From a virus, in IMG/VR virus record IMGVR_UViG_3300046011_001487, positions 1 to 21,668 of that record: a stretch of DNA of 21,668 nucleotides; one strand, 5' to 3'. This document shows positions 6,273-13,421 of this stretch, piece by piece. The translations under genes and the position numbers were made by a program. The stretch's first letter is position 1, and every line of letters begins with the position of its first letter. The notes beneath the pieces are model-generated. The model was not told where the DNA came from, did not search any database, and saw only the letters and a program-made list of their open reading frames with translations.

Positions 6273-7172
6273 TTAAACAGCGACTTGACCTAATGAGTTT
6301 CCCGTCATTCTTCCAGTGTTGACAACAGTTTGCGTCTGTGTTTGGATATGAGCTAAAGCAGCAGCTAATCCACTTGAGATATTGGCAATTTGTTGTTGTT
6401 GAGATTGTTGAGCAAGAGCATTTGCTACGGCAGTTGCATTGTTATTATTGTTGATAATAATATCATGAGATGCTCTATCATGTCTACGATCGTTTAACGC
6501 TTCCGCTAATTTGTTTTCTGCAACAACGATCTGACGATTCAAATCTGCTGTGTTGATGTTAGAAATCATATCGCGGGTTCTATCACCGTCGGTTGTAATC
6601 GCTTGTAATGTTCTGTAAGCAGATTCTAATCCAGTAACTTCAGCACGATGAGTTGCATTCAAGTTGGCAACGTTCATTGCATTTAATGAATCACCTAACT
6701 GATGAATACCAGAATTGATATCAGAAGCCAATGCATTCATGTTGGTATTAATACCAGCAGCCAAAGATGCTTGACCGTTCATGATATTGGTGTGACCTGC
6801 TGCATTATTGATTGTTGAATCCATAATGTTTTTAGTCAATACCGTTTGACCTTGAAGTGTAGCTACAGTTTGACCCAAATTCGCTGAAGCAACAGCAGCT
6901 TGCGTTTGTCCTGCGGCTTGAGAGACATCTCTAGAAGTGCGATTTACATCTTGAGTTAGAATCTGAGTGGCAGACGCTAATTGTTGTTGATTCATTGCTT
7001 GTAAAACATCAGCGTTGCGATTGATACCAACAGCTTCGGCTCCGAGTGCACCTGCTCCAGTTAATCTTGGTAACAAAGAACCTAAAAGAACAGCACCTAA
7101 AGTACCACCGCCGAACATTCCGTCGTTAGAACCAGTTTGGATGGGTAAGATTGTAGAAGCAACATCAGCCAT
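6273..7172 (-). CDS. Ala/Gln/Asn-rich virion-type protein, 299 residues
   Basis: The N-terminus is glycine-rich and hydrophobic (GMFGGGTLGAVLLGSLLPRL, residues about 18-38). A long helical region of low complexity follows, with many Ala, Gln, Asn and Thr (for example QQSQQQQ and IINNNNN near residues 240-260) and no Cys. Such composition is typical of phage internal or structural fibrous proteins. No enzymatic motif is visible. ATG 7172 has AGGAG 7 nt upstream. An exact late promoter octamer lies 79 nt upstream, and a terminator follows. This gives the gene its own late transcription unit and suggests high expression, consistent with a structural protein. The precise role is unknown. Confidence 0.82.
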   Translation of the reverse strand: MADVASTILPIQTGSNDGMFGGGTLGAVLLGSLLPRLTGAGALGAEAVGINRNADVLQAMNQQQLASATQILTQDVNRTSRDVSQAAGQTQAAVASANLGQTVATLQGQTVLTKNIMDSTINNAAGHTNIMNGQASLAAGINTNMNALASDINSGIHQLGDSLNAMNVANLNATHRAEVTGLESAYRTLQAITTDGDRTRDMISNINTADLNRQIVVAENKLAEALNDRRHDRASHDIIINNNNNATAVANALAQQSQQQQIANISSGLAAALAHIQTQTQTVVNTGRMTGNSLGQVAV

Positions 7173-7198
7173 TTTTATTCTCCTAGAAGGATTAAAAT

Positions 7199-7221
7199 GA
7201 GTTCCATATGAAATAGAACTC
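7199..7221 (-). other. Leader hairpin of the 299-residue protein gene
   Basis: GAGTTC (7221-7216) and GAACTC (7204-7199) can pair in the transcript started at the late promoter at 7258-7251. The hairpin ends before the ribosome site. A short ATTTTA follows, too weak for a confident terminator. Confidence 0.35.
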
Positions 7222-7250
7222 GAAGATTTGTAGATTTTACTCTACATTAT

Positions 7251-7258
7251 TATTTATA
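7251..7258 (-). promoter_or_regulatory. Exact T4-type late promoter TATAAATA
   Basis: On the minus strand TATAAATA lies in the short gap between the gene ending at 7271 and the gene starting at 7172, in the right direction. This is the best late-promoter candidate in the window. It implies a phage-encoded late sigma factor and clamp system like T4 gp55/gp33/gp45 (inference). Confidence 0.6.
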
Positions 7259-7270
7259 AAAATGTGTTCT

Positions 7271-8080
7271 TTAAACAGATTCTGGACAATATAGATATTG
7301 AATCAATACCTTTTTATTATCCCATTCGCCGTCGATATCCGATAAGATGAATGTTTTACCTTCTTCATCAGATTTATCAAGTTCAACTTCTGCGTCTTCT
7401 ACAATCATTTCACCTTCAACAATTTCAATACAACGAACCAATCCATAATTCAAGATACCATCTTCGCCATTGATTGGAGCATATGTCAATTTAATTTTAT
7501 CATCCGAAACCAACACTCGTTCTTTCTTTGGTTTAGAACCACCTTTCGTGGCAACTAAATCTGAATATTCTTTCATGGTTTTTTCTAATTCAGAATCTGA
7601 TTTAATTTTAGATGTATTTGATTCTTCCAACAAATTCATCAATTCATTATAAGATTCAATTCGTTCGGATTTTTCTAACGAGATACCAGATGTAGCTGCA
7701 GTGGATAACGATACAATCGTACCATTCAAATTAGAATCATTCTTTTTGAAATCCTCCAAAATCTTAGTGAGTGCTTCCAATGCCAATGGATCCGAATTAG
7801 ACAGAATACTATTAATTTGAGTTTGTAACGCAGAATCACCCGCAACCCTTTCCAATTTCTCCGACGCATCCGCATTTGTTCTTGCTTCAATTTCATCTGA
7901 AATGGTAGTTAAAATTTCATCTTCAACATTGATTGCTCTAGTTGATTCCTCTACAATATTCTTTGATAATTGAATATCTGAATCAGAACGTAAATTAGAT
8001 TCTTCATGGATGATTGATTTAACTTCATCGAATTTAGAATGTAATTTGTGAATGTTATTTGCATGATACTTGATTTTCAT
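7271..8080 (-). CDS. Coiled-coil virion protein with a C-terminal beta domain (fibre/decoration type), 269 residues
   Basis: Residues 1-185 are predicted by eye to be mostly helical heptads, with a repeating E/A/R/S pattern (for example SDEIEARTNADASEKLE) and a segment SALQTQINSILSNSDPLALE. Closely similar segments are common in trimeric phage fibres and head fibres. A KPKK linker near residue 195 leads into a beta-rich C-terminal domain ending GEWDNKKVLIQYLY, a pattern I associate with phage virion structural proteins. ATG 8080 has GGAG 6 nt upstream. It sits after gp15 in an otherwise T4-like order, where T4 has gp16. It may be a head or neck fibre. The identity is inferred from architecture only. 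Confidence 0.8.
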   Translation of the reverse strand: MKIKYHANNIHKLHSKFDEVKSIIHEESNLRSDSDIQLSKNIVEESTRAINVEDEILTTISDEIEARTNADASEKLERVAGDSALQTQINSILSNSDPLALEALTKILEDFKKNDSNLNGTIVSLSTAATSGISLEKSERIESYNELMNLLEESNTSKIKSDSELEKTMKEYSDLVATKGGSKPKKERVLVSDDKIKLTYAPINGEDGILNYGLVRCIEIVEGEMIVEDAEVELDKSDEEGKTFILSDIDGEWDNKKVLIQYLYCPESV

Positions 8081-8101
8081 TTGTTTCTCCGCATGAATGG
8101 C

Positions 8102-8125
8102 GTTAGAAATTGTACAGGTTCTAAC
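8102..8125 (-). other. Inverted repeat upstream of the 269-residue protein gene
   Basis: GTTAGAA (8102-8108) and TTCTAAC (8119-8125) can form a 7-bp hairpin in the 86-nt gap between gp15 and the next gene. There is no T-run. No late promoter octamer was seen in this gap. Confidence 0.35.
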
Positions 8126-8166
8126 TTCCTGACATATTGTGACAGTTTAAACCTTTCATGTATTTG

Positions 8167-8889
8167 TTAAGGAGAATGTATCCAAAAATCTTCGGATAAA
8201 TTATCTGGAACATCTGCTGGTATTAAAGCGGATGCTCTGTAACGTTCTTGTTGTAATGGTAAATTAACATTAACGTGTTTAATGATTTCAGATGTTTTAA
8301 TTGAACCAAATAGATCCACTTTTAATGTAAATGAAAATGTATGAATGATTTCGCGTCGAGTTTGGAAATCCCCTTCATAATTATCATCAACTGTAACAGA
8401 ATTCAATACAATAGGTACATCCTTTACAATATTCATTTCTGGAACAGCATTAATTGATATTGTATAATTTGGAGCAAACATTGGTAATATCTTTTCCATT
8501 ACAATTAGACCGTCTTCGATTGTCTTTGTAATAAGATACAATGAAACATCTATATTATATGGAACACCAGAATACTGTGTATTTGAACTATGTGTATTAG
8601 ATACACCTAATCTATTATTCTTATTGACTTTCCTAGAGGAATCGTAAGAGTAATTTGTTATTTCAAATGCGAGTCTGGGTAACGTAATCTGCGTATTATT
8701 AGTCTGATTTGGATCTTGTTCCGTTCTAGTGACCCATTTTTCCTTATTGGAATATGCTATAGGAACATTCACTGTCTGAATTAAAGTACCAGATGTATCG
8801 TATCGTTCAATCTGAATTCCAGAGAATAATTTACCGAAAGCAGCAATAGTCTTCTTGATGATAGCTGGATAATAATTAGTCTGAAACAT
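8167..8889 (-). CDS. Tail sheath stabiliser / tail completion protein (T4 gp15-like)
   Basis: 240 residues (T4 gp15 has 272). The N-terminus YYPAIIKKTIAAFGKLFSGI, then VPIAYSNKEKWVTR and the ITLPRLAFEITNYSYDSSRK region, reproduces the gp15 pattern (T4: F-R-R-Y-A-T-L-M-G-D-L-F, V-P-I-T-Y-A-S-K-E, T-I-L-P-R-I). LITKTIEDGLIVMEKILPMF matches the conserved middle that reads QIVEQILPYF in T4. The protein caps the contractile tail tube and sheath at its head-proximal end and joins it to the neck. Its ATG overlaps the gp14 stop by one base (TAATG), so it is probably translationally coupled. It follows gp14 exactly as in T4. Confidence 0.88.
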   Translation of the reverse strand: MFQTNYYPAIIKKTIAAFGKLFSGIQIERYDTSGTLIQTVNVPIAYSNKEKWVTRTEQDPNQTNNTQITLPRLAFEITNYSYDSSRKVNKNNRLGVSNTHSSNTQYSGVPYNIDVSLYLITKTIEDGLIVMEKILPMFAPNYTISINAVPEMNIVKDVPIVLNSVTVDDNYEGDFQTRREIIHTFSFTLKVDLFGSIKTSEIIKHVNVNLPLQQERYRASALIPADVPDNLSEDFWIHSP

Positions 8890-9539
8890 TAGAACCCCGA
8901 AAATGGATCTAAATCGTTGAACGTAACAGCAGTTCCATGTGTAATCATATTATCGTTATCTCCATACGAATCTGAAACTTCAACGGTGTTGGATGCATCA
9001 TCAAATGTTTTAAGAGATTCAAATACATCAATTTCTTCAACTCCAGTGGAAAACCGTTCTGAAGCATATTGGAATAATTCAACAGATAATTTATAAACGT
9101 ACAATTTACCTAATTGATAGAATGGATCCTGATGATTTACAAATTTAATTTCAAACAATCCATTGGTCAACGGGAAATAGATTAAATCACCTTCTGCTGG
9201 TCTATTTGGTAAAATAGATTGTCCGTATCTACCAACTAGATTTCTCCATTCTTTTCTTGCGATGACCAATGTAGCTGTTTGTTCTATCGATAATCCAAAT
9301 TTTGATTGAATATAACTTGAACTCTCAAATCCATCTATACTTTCAAAATATGTTACCACAGGATATGAATTTTTAAATTCCGAAAGTCTATCTTCACCCA
9401 GTAAATCATCTTTGGCAACCAACGATCTTGGGATATAATACATGTCTAATCCATAAATGTTGATAGATTCGATAATTATATCTTCCAAGATATCCTGTTC
9501 AGGCGCTGTTCCCATCGTAAAATATGGATTTCTTGGCAT
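8889..9539 (-). CDS. Neck protein (T4 gp14-like)
   Basis: 216 residues from the chosen start. ATG 9539 gives MPRNPYFTMGTAPEQDILED, which matches the gp14 N-terminus, and has a textbook AAGGAG (9550-9545) 5 nt upstream. An upstream in-frame start at 9587 would overlap the end of gp13 by 35 nt and lacks this support. Characteristic segments are IIESINIYGLDMYYIPRSL and a GRYGQSILPNRPAEGDLIYF region followed by FEIKFVNHQDPFYQLGKLYV. gp14 and gp13 form the neck collar that closes the filled head and receives the tail. The stop is shared with the gp15 start. Confidence 0.9.
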   Translation of the reverse strand: MPRNPYFTMGTAPEQDILEDIIIESINIYGLDMYYIPRSLVAKDDLLGEDRLSEFKNSYPVVTYFESIDGFESSSYIQSKFGLSIEQTATLVIARKEWRNLVGRYGQSILPNRPAEGDLIYFPLTNGLFEIKFVNHQDPFYQLGKLYVYKLSVELFQYASERFSTGVEEIDVFESLKTFDDASNTVEVSDSYGDNDNMITHGTAVTFNDLDPFSGF

Positions 9540-9552
9540 TGTAACTCCTTGA

Positions 9553-10281
9553 TTATCCAATAAATAATGCGGCGGGAGCTTGCTCATCCACTAATTGTTG
9601 TTCTAATTCTTTCTGTTCAGAATAAGCTGTATCGTAAATACCTTGACCGTCAATGGACACTCCGCCTGGTAATAACATATTACTGAATTTCGCTAGGTTA
9701 GAACCCCATTGTTTCTTAAACAAAGCTGTTGTATATAATTTCAACCATGGATCGTTGAACATTCTCGTTTCAATTTCAGGATCTATCAATTGGTATCCAT
9801 CGATTACAATCCAAGATCCAACCGTTAATTTAGTCCAATTAGTATCCAAATACAATTTACCATTATTCTTATTGAATCTAATCATAATCTGACCAGCAAG
9901 TACGTGGTCGATTAATTGTAAATGATTCATGGTAATCTGATAATCTGAAAGAGATGCAGTTTGTAAATTGGCAATAATATCCAAACGATATTGTGTCTCA
10001 AAATTCAGTAATTGGTCTCTTGATGTATAATTGAATGAGAAGATTCTGGTTACACCTCTTACATCATACGGAAGATTGATATATTTTTGGTCGTAATCTT
10101 CTTGTGTAATCTGATGTTTAAGATACATCCTCTCAAGACCATCATAATGATACATAGAATAATACTGTAATGCCTCATCAATCCTGTCTTCTAACTGGGA
10201 ATCATCCACATTAATTTCAATTACAGGAGACCCTAACGTTCTAAGGCAATATTGTTTTAATTGTTCTCTTGATTGAATCAT
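9553..10281 (-). CDS. Neck/head completion protein (T4 gp13-like)
   Basis: 242 residues (T4 gp13 has 309, so this is a shorter version, as in many marine relatives). Seen: LKQYCLRTLGSPVIEINVDD then EDRIDEALQYYSMYHYDGLE, typical of the gp13 N-terminus; INLPYDVRGVTRIF; and HVLAGQIMIRFNKNNGKLYL with DTNW. It ends with DPWLKLYTTALFKKQWGSNL and the LPGGVSIDGQGIY segment. It has no strong ribosome site, but its ATG overlaps the preceding TGA (ATGA at 10281-10278), so translation is probably coupled. The order gp13-gp14-gp15 is as in T4. Confidence 0.9.
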   Translation of the reverse strand: MIQSREQLKQYCLRTLGSPVIEINVDDSQLEDRIDEALQYYSMYHYDGLERMYLKHQITQEDYDQKYINLPYDVRGVTRIFSFNYTSRDQLLNFETQYRLDIIANLQTASLSDYQITMNHLQLIDHVLAGQIMIRFNKNNGKLYLDTNWTKLTVGSWIVIDGYQLIDPEIETRMFNDPWLKLYTTALFKKQWGSNLAKFSNMLLPGGVSIDGQGIYDTAYSEQKELEQQLVDEQAPAALFIG

Positions 10282-10517
10282 TTTTTAACCACACTAGATT
10301 TAATCCAAGCAACTGCCATTGTAATCGCTAGATTCACAATATAATTGGCAATACCCTCGAAAATGAATTTAACATCTTCCGAGACTTGTTGATGTTTCTC
10401 TTGATTAGATAAATCTCTTGATTCCATATGCTGGACAAACATCTTAACATCAGACCATAATTGTTTATCTAATAAAATCTTTGCGGTAAATTCAATTGCC
10501 ATTGTTTTTAATTTCAT
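10278..10517 (-). CDS. Small protein with a C-terminal hydrophobic segment, 79 residues
   Basis: ATG 10517 has AAGGAA (10528-10523) 5 nt upstream. The N-terminal half is charged and helical (MAIEFTAKILLDKQLWSDVK), and residues about 55-72 (GIANYIVNLAITMAVAWI) form one hydrophobic stretch before a basic tail, SSVVKK. It could be a C-tail-anchored membrane protein or a helical protein with a buried helix. Both ends overlap neighbours by ATGA (with the lipoprotein gene before it and gp13 after it). The company of a holin-like protein and a lipoprotein makes a lysis-associated role possible, but no family was recognised. Confidence 0.75.
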   Translation of the reverse strand: MKLKTMAIEFTAKILLDKQLWSDVKMFVQHMESRDLSNQEKHQQVSEDVKFIFEGIANYIVNLAITMAVAWIKSSVVKK

Positions 10518-10654
10518 GTTTGTTCCTTACAGTTAATCCCGATAATCGCTCCTTCTATAGATCTAAACTCTTGATTTGGTTGTAGATCTATAGAAGGATT
10601 ACAATTGTAGGAACATCCTGTTAATATTATAATTAACAGGAAAATTCTTATCAT
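10514..10654 (-). CDS. Small lipoprotein, 46 residues (candidate outer-membrane spanin, Rz1-type)
   Basis: ATG 10654 to TGA 10516-10514. The product begins MIRIFLLIIILTGCSYNC: a basic residue, a hydrophobic core, then the lipobox L-T-G-C with Cys14 as the expected lipidated residue. That leaves a mature peptide of about 33 residues. This is the form of Rz1-like outer-membrane spanins, although they are often Pro-rich and this one has only two Pro. The start overlaps the stop of the holin-like gene (ATGA 10654-10651), and the stop overlaps the next start (ATGA 10517-10514). It is thus an unbroken link in a four-gene chain, which strongly supports it as real despite its size. Two perfect inverted repeats lie inside the coding sequence. 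No partner inner-membrane spanin was identified. Confidence 0.82.
   Translation of the reverse strand: MIRIFLLIIILTGCSYNCNPSIDLQPNQEFRSIEGAIIGINCKEQT
10550..10598. repeat. Perfect 16-bp inverted repeat inside the lipoprotein gene
   Basis: TCCTTCTATAGATCTA (10550-10565) and its exact reverse complement (10583-10598) are separated by 17 nt. The mRNA can form a strong hairpin in the middle of the lipoprotein coding region. It is not followed by a T-run. Confidence 0.9.
10616..10641. repeat. Perfect 10-bp inverted repeat in the lipoprotein signal-peptide codons
   Basis: TCCTGTTAAT (10616-10625) and ATTAACAGGA (10632-10641) have a 6-nt loop. They fall in the codons for the hydrophobic core and lipobox, a few codons after the start. 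Confidence 0.85.
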
Positions 10655-10851
10655 TTAGAAAAACCTTCGATCTTTGATTCAGGTGAACCTTCTGCAGTAA
10701 ATACAGCTAGAATACCAAACATCATTGTCGCTACATTCATCCAATCATTGTATGTTTCTTCTTGTACATGGAATGTTGTCAATAAGAACATAATGGCAAT
10801 ATGCGATGACGGTTCTTTTAAACGATTGAAAATATATAATAATTTTCCCAT
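10651..10851 (-). CDS. Holin-like small membrane protein, 66 residues
   Basis: The N-terminus MGKLLYIFNRLKEPSSHIAI is followed by hydrophobic residues 17-30, a short polar turn (EETYNDWMN) and a second hydrophobic stretch, residues 40-53 (VATMMFGILAVFTA), before a polar tail. An RLKEPS motif followed by two hydrophobic segments is common in small phage holins and holin-like proteins. The stop overlaps the lipoprotein start by ATGA. The ribosome site before ATG 10851 is weak. Inferred role: membrane permeabilisation at lysis. It could also be an unrelated small membrane protein. No endolysin was found in this window. Confidence 0.7.
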   Translation of the reverse strand: MGKLLYIFNRLKEPSSHIAIMFLLTTFHVQEETYNDWMNVATMMFGILAVFTAEGSPESKIEGFSK

Positions 10852-10869
10852 GTTATAATCTCACATTTA

Positions 10870-11424
10870 TTAAAATCCAAGTTCCAACATCAACTCTGGC
10901 ACCGAATGTGGACAAGATCCAATCATAGAGAAATCTGTGTCAATAGATCCAGAATCCTTTCTTGTATAGTATTCTGACCAAATCGATTTAATCCAATTCT
11001 GAACGACAATGGATTTTGGTAATGATTGAATACAACCCATGGTAATCAAACCAATAGCGGATCCAGAGATAAATCGTTGTTCATAATCATGAGCAGATTG
11101 CCATAATGATTGAATTCGATTTGAATCCTTTTGTTCTAGATCCTTTGTTTTTCTTTCTTGGGATAAAGTTAATGATTCGCCAGTTAAACCTTCAACGATC
11201 CATGTTTGTTCATAGATACCCTTGGATGTTTTAATTGGAGTTGTTTCCAAACAGGATTGCGAGTATTCATCGAAATCTGGTCTAGGGGTATCGAACACTG
11301 GTTGAAAATCGTATTGTTGGTAAAATTCCGTTGGAATGGAAATCGGAAAACTGACATTTGGATGTCTTGATTTGAATTCATCAACAGAAATCATTTCCAA
11401 TGTTTTTGTATTGAATAATTTCAT
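10870..11424 (-). CDS. Protein of 184 residues, possibly fibre-associated or assembly factor
   Basis: The start is placed at ATG 11424, which has AAGGAA (11437-11432) 7 nt upstream; an in-frame TTG at 11448 lies upstream of this ribosome site and is unlikely. The N-terminal part has KLFNTKTLEMISVDEFKSRH and DFQPVFDTPRPDFDEYSQ, then GIYEQTWIVEGLTGE. That last pattern is seen in small proteins next to tail fibre genes (fibre-assembly or XkdW-like). The C-terminal half is helical and Trp/Tyr-rich (WIKSIWSEYYTRKD). It lies directly after the fibre gene and has its own late-promoter-like octamer. The function is not established. Confidence 0.75.
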   Translation of the reverse strand: MKLFNTKTLEMISVDEFKSRHPNVSFPISIPTEFYQQYDFQPVFDTPRPDFDEYSQSCLETTPIKTSKGIYEQTWIVEGLTGESLTLSQERKTKDLEQKDSNRIQSLWQSAHDYEQRFISGSAIGLITMGCIQSLPKSIVVQNWIKSIWSEYYTRKDSGSIDTDFSMIGSCPHSVPELMLELGF

Positions 11425-11444
11425 TTGGTTTTTCCTTATATGTT

Positions 11445-11516
11445 TCAATTATTTATTAAGCAAAGATAAATGTAACCATTAACATTGATGTTAGTATCTG
11501 TACCAATAATGTTGAT
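11445..11516 (-). pseudogene. Leftover C-terminal fragment of a fibre-type gene
   Basis: Past the stop codons of the 632-residue fibre gene, the same frame reads INIIGTDTNINVNGYIYLCL before a TGA. This parallels the real C-terminus of the fibre, INQNASTNLNVTGNVYIGLAYS-like (IN, TN, NV, G, Y, L in register, with one extra residue). It looks like the tail end of a related gene left behind when the fibre's 3' end was replaced. It has no start of its own. Confidence 0.55.
11450..11457 (-). promoter_or_regulatory. Late-promoter-like octamer (AATAAATA, 7 of 8)
   Basis: It ends 26 nt before the ATG at 11424, with the ribosome site in between. It overlaps the fibre-gene remnant. Confidence 0.35.
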
Positions 11517-11522
11517 TTATAC

Positions 11523-13421
11523 TCATGAGTAAGCTAATCCAATATAAACATTACCAGTTACATTTAAATTGGTCGATGCGTTTTGGTTGATTGTAAAACC
11601 TACATTCAAAGGATCTATTGAATCATCAGTTGTAACTTCCACCTCACTTGTATTAAGAGATAAATGATGATCGTTGGCAGAAACAATACCTCTAGTGCTA
11701 TCAAATATAAAAATATCCTGAGATTGTCCGACAGTTGTTCTAATAATCATCACGAATCTTGCACCAGTTGTGAATCCACAATTAATGTCTTGCGAAGAAC
11801 CATTTCCGGTATAAGTGAACACTTTAGAAACGCCAATTAATGAAGCCCACATATAACATACATAATTTGCCGAATTACCGTTTGTATTAGAAGAATTTCC
11901 AAACGAAAATGCGGTTTTTGATGGATATGTTTGATTCCATAAAGTTGAATCTACCAATTTACCCGTAGGTGATGGACACGTTATATATTCATTATTATTT
12001 AATAATGATGAACCAAAAGACCATCCAGTCGCAGAATTTCTGGATTTAACTAACCACAATTCCGGATTAGAACCTAAATCATGAGGTTCCGTTTTACTTA
12101 CACCAGTTCCAGTGTAACATAGAATTGAGAATACTCCAGGCGCTCGTTTGAAGAAGTGGTTAATAAAAAGATCTGTATTGTTATTCATAGATCTATAATA
12201 TATGTCAGTTCCAGTTTTATACCCATCCATTTCGAAACTCACTATCATTTTTTGCCCCAATGATCCTTCGTCAGTTTTTTCAGTTTCGATTGATTCGGAA
12301 TATAAAAAAACATCTTGTCCTCTCAATTTATCGTGCCAAGTTGGCCTCCTTGCCGTCATAAGTGCTGAACTCGTCGAACGATGTATAATTAAATCAGGCG
12401 CAAACCCAACTCCAGTTACAGTAGTAAGCGCACCAGTTCCAGTTCTCGCAATCGCATTATAAACTGCCGCGCCTGTTGTGGGCGGTTTGTTTGGTCGGCG
12501 GATTGCCATGTAGATGTAGGTTGCGGAACTACCCGAAGATACATTAAATCCTGTACTAGTGGGTAAAGTTTGTCCAGATCCATTACTCTCCGCGTTGGAC
12601 AAGTTCGGCGATAATATTGAGTTAGATGAGTGCGATAATCCTCGCATGGAGTCGAGGATTATCCAATCCTCTGTATAATTGCGCTTAACCATCAAATACT
12701 GAGGTTCCCATCCTAAATTCACCGTAGCTTTACCACTCGCATCAGTTGTATAAATACCACATTGAATAATCCCATCCGTACTTGTATCGTGTGCGAATAT
12801 GTAAGCAATGTATGAAACGCCATTAGTATTAGCCACGCCTGTAACTGTGAATGTTGAATTTGTCGCACCCGTAACAATTGTGTGACCACCCGTTTGTACC
12901 GCCGGTGTATTTAAAATCAAATCGCCTGTTGCGCTTCGATGGTAGGTATTCCAGTCACCAGTTGTCGAGGTCGATTTAGTCATCACCATACCAGGAGTAA
13001 TACCCAAATTATGCGTTATCTGACGGTTGGATGTTCCGTCCCCATTGTATATTACGATGTCGAAGAATTTTGGAGCTTTGCGGAATGTCCATGAAACAAA
13101 GGATCCATCATTCTGATTAGTTAATCCACCAGAAACAGAAAATCCATTGTTATAAAACCCAGAAACACCGGAATTATTTGTATTACCGGAATTATTATTT
13201 GAACTTAATAAAAAATTTCCACCATAATTTGTGTTACAAAGTGTGTGATTGGATTCGTTATTGCGTTGTTTTATCCAAACCATCCCACCTTTACCAGCGT
13301 AATCAATCCCATTATTGATAAATAGTAGTGAACTATTCCCCACGTATGTCGTCGTAGAGAAGACATCGTCCACGTACAATTTATCTTCGGATGCGCACAT
13401 TAATATATTTTTAGCACTCAT
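11523..13421 (-). CDS. Tail fibre / virion protein with repeated DUF7483-like beta domains, 632 residues
   Basis: Several diverged repeats share the pattern G-x-x-P-x-(F/L)-(V/I/L)-(M/I/L)-x-(K/R), then W, then D-S-x-R-G, then a G-F-x-V-S-S/G segment and (Y/I)-Y-(M/I)-A-(I/F). Examples: LGWEPQYLMVKRNYTEDW with ILDSMRGLS; LGSNPELWLVKSRNSATGW; TTGARFVMIIRTTVGQ with IFDSTRGIV. This matches the DUF7483-type domain of marine phage structural proteins (family name from memory). Ser, Thr, Asn and Gly are abundant, as in fibres. The ATG shares a base with the stop of the preceding repeat-fibre gene (TAATG), and AAGGA lies upstream. It is probably a receptor-facing or lattice protein of the tail. The remnant downstream of its stop suggests module exchange at its 3' end. 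Confidence 0.85.
   Translation of the reverse strand: MSAKNILMCASEDKLYVDDVFSTTTYVGNSSLLFINNGIDYAGKGGMVWIKQRNNESNHTLCNTNYGGNFLLSSNNNSGNTNNSGVSGFYNNGFSVSGGLTNQNDGSFVSWTFRKAPKFFDIVIYNGDGTSNRQITHNLGITPGMVMTKSTSTTGDWNTYHRSATGDLILNTPAVQTGGHTIVTGATNSTFTVTGVANTNGVSYIAYIFAHDTSTDGIIQCGIYTTDASGKATVNLGWEPQYLMVKRNYTEDWIILDSMRGLSHSSNSILSPNLSNAESNGSGQTLPTSTGFNVSSGSSATYIYMAIRRPNKPPTTGAAVYNAIARTGTGALTTVTGVGFAPDLIIHRSTSSALMTARRPTWHDKLRGQDVFLYSESIETEKTDEGSLGQKMIVSFEMDGYKTGTDIYYRSMNNNTDLFINHFFKRAPGVFSILCYTGTGVSKTEPHDLGSNPELWLVKSRNSATGWSFGSSLLNNNEYITCPSPTGKLVDSTLWNQTYPSKTAFSFGNSSNTNGNSANYVCYMWASLIGVSKVFTYTGNGSSQDINCGFTTGARFVMIIRTTVGQSQDIFIFDSTRGIVSANDHHLSLNTSEVEVTTDDSIDPLNVGFTINQNASTNLNVTGNVYIGLAYS

Noticed and set aside
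9540-9587. Upstream start for gp14 at 9587
   Set aside because: It would overlap the gp13 end and lacks the strong ribosome site and family N-terminus found for the start at 9539.
11184-11384. Second minus-strand open frame inside the 184-residue gene
   Set aside because: It is in another frame of a gene with a better start and ribosome site, with no independent signals.
12749-12756. Exact TATAAATA on the plus strand
   Set aside because: It lies antisense inside the 632-residue fibre gene with no plus-strand gene downstream; most likely chance in AT-rich DNA.
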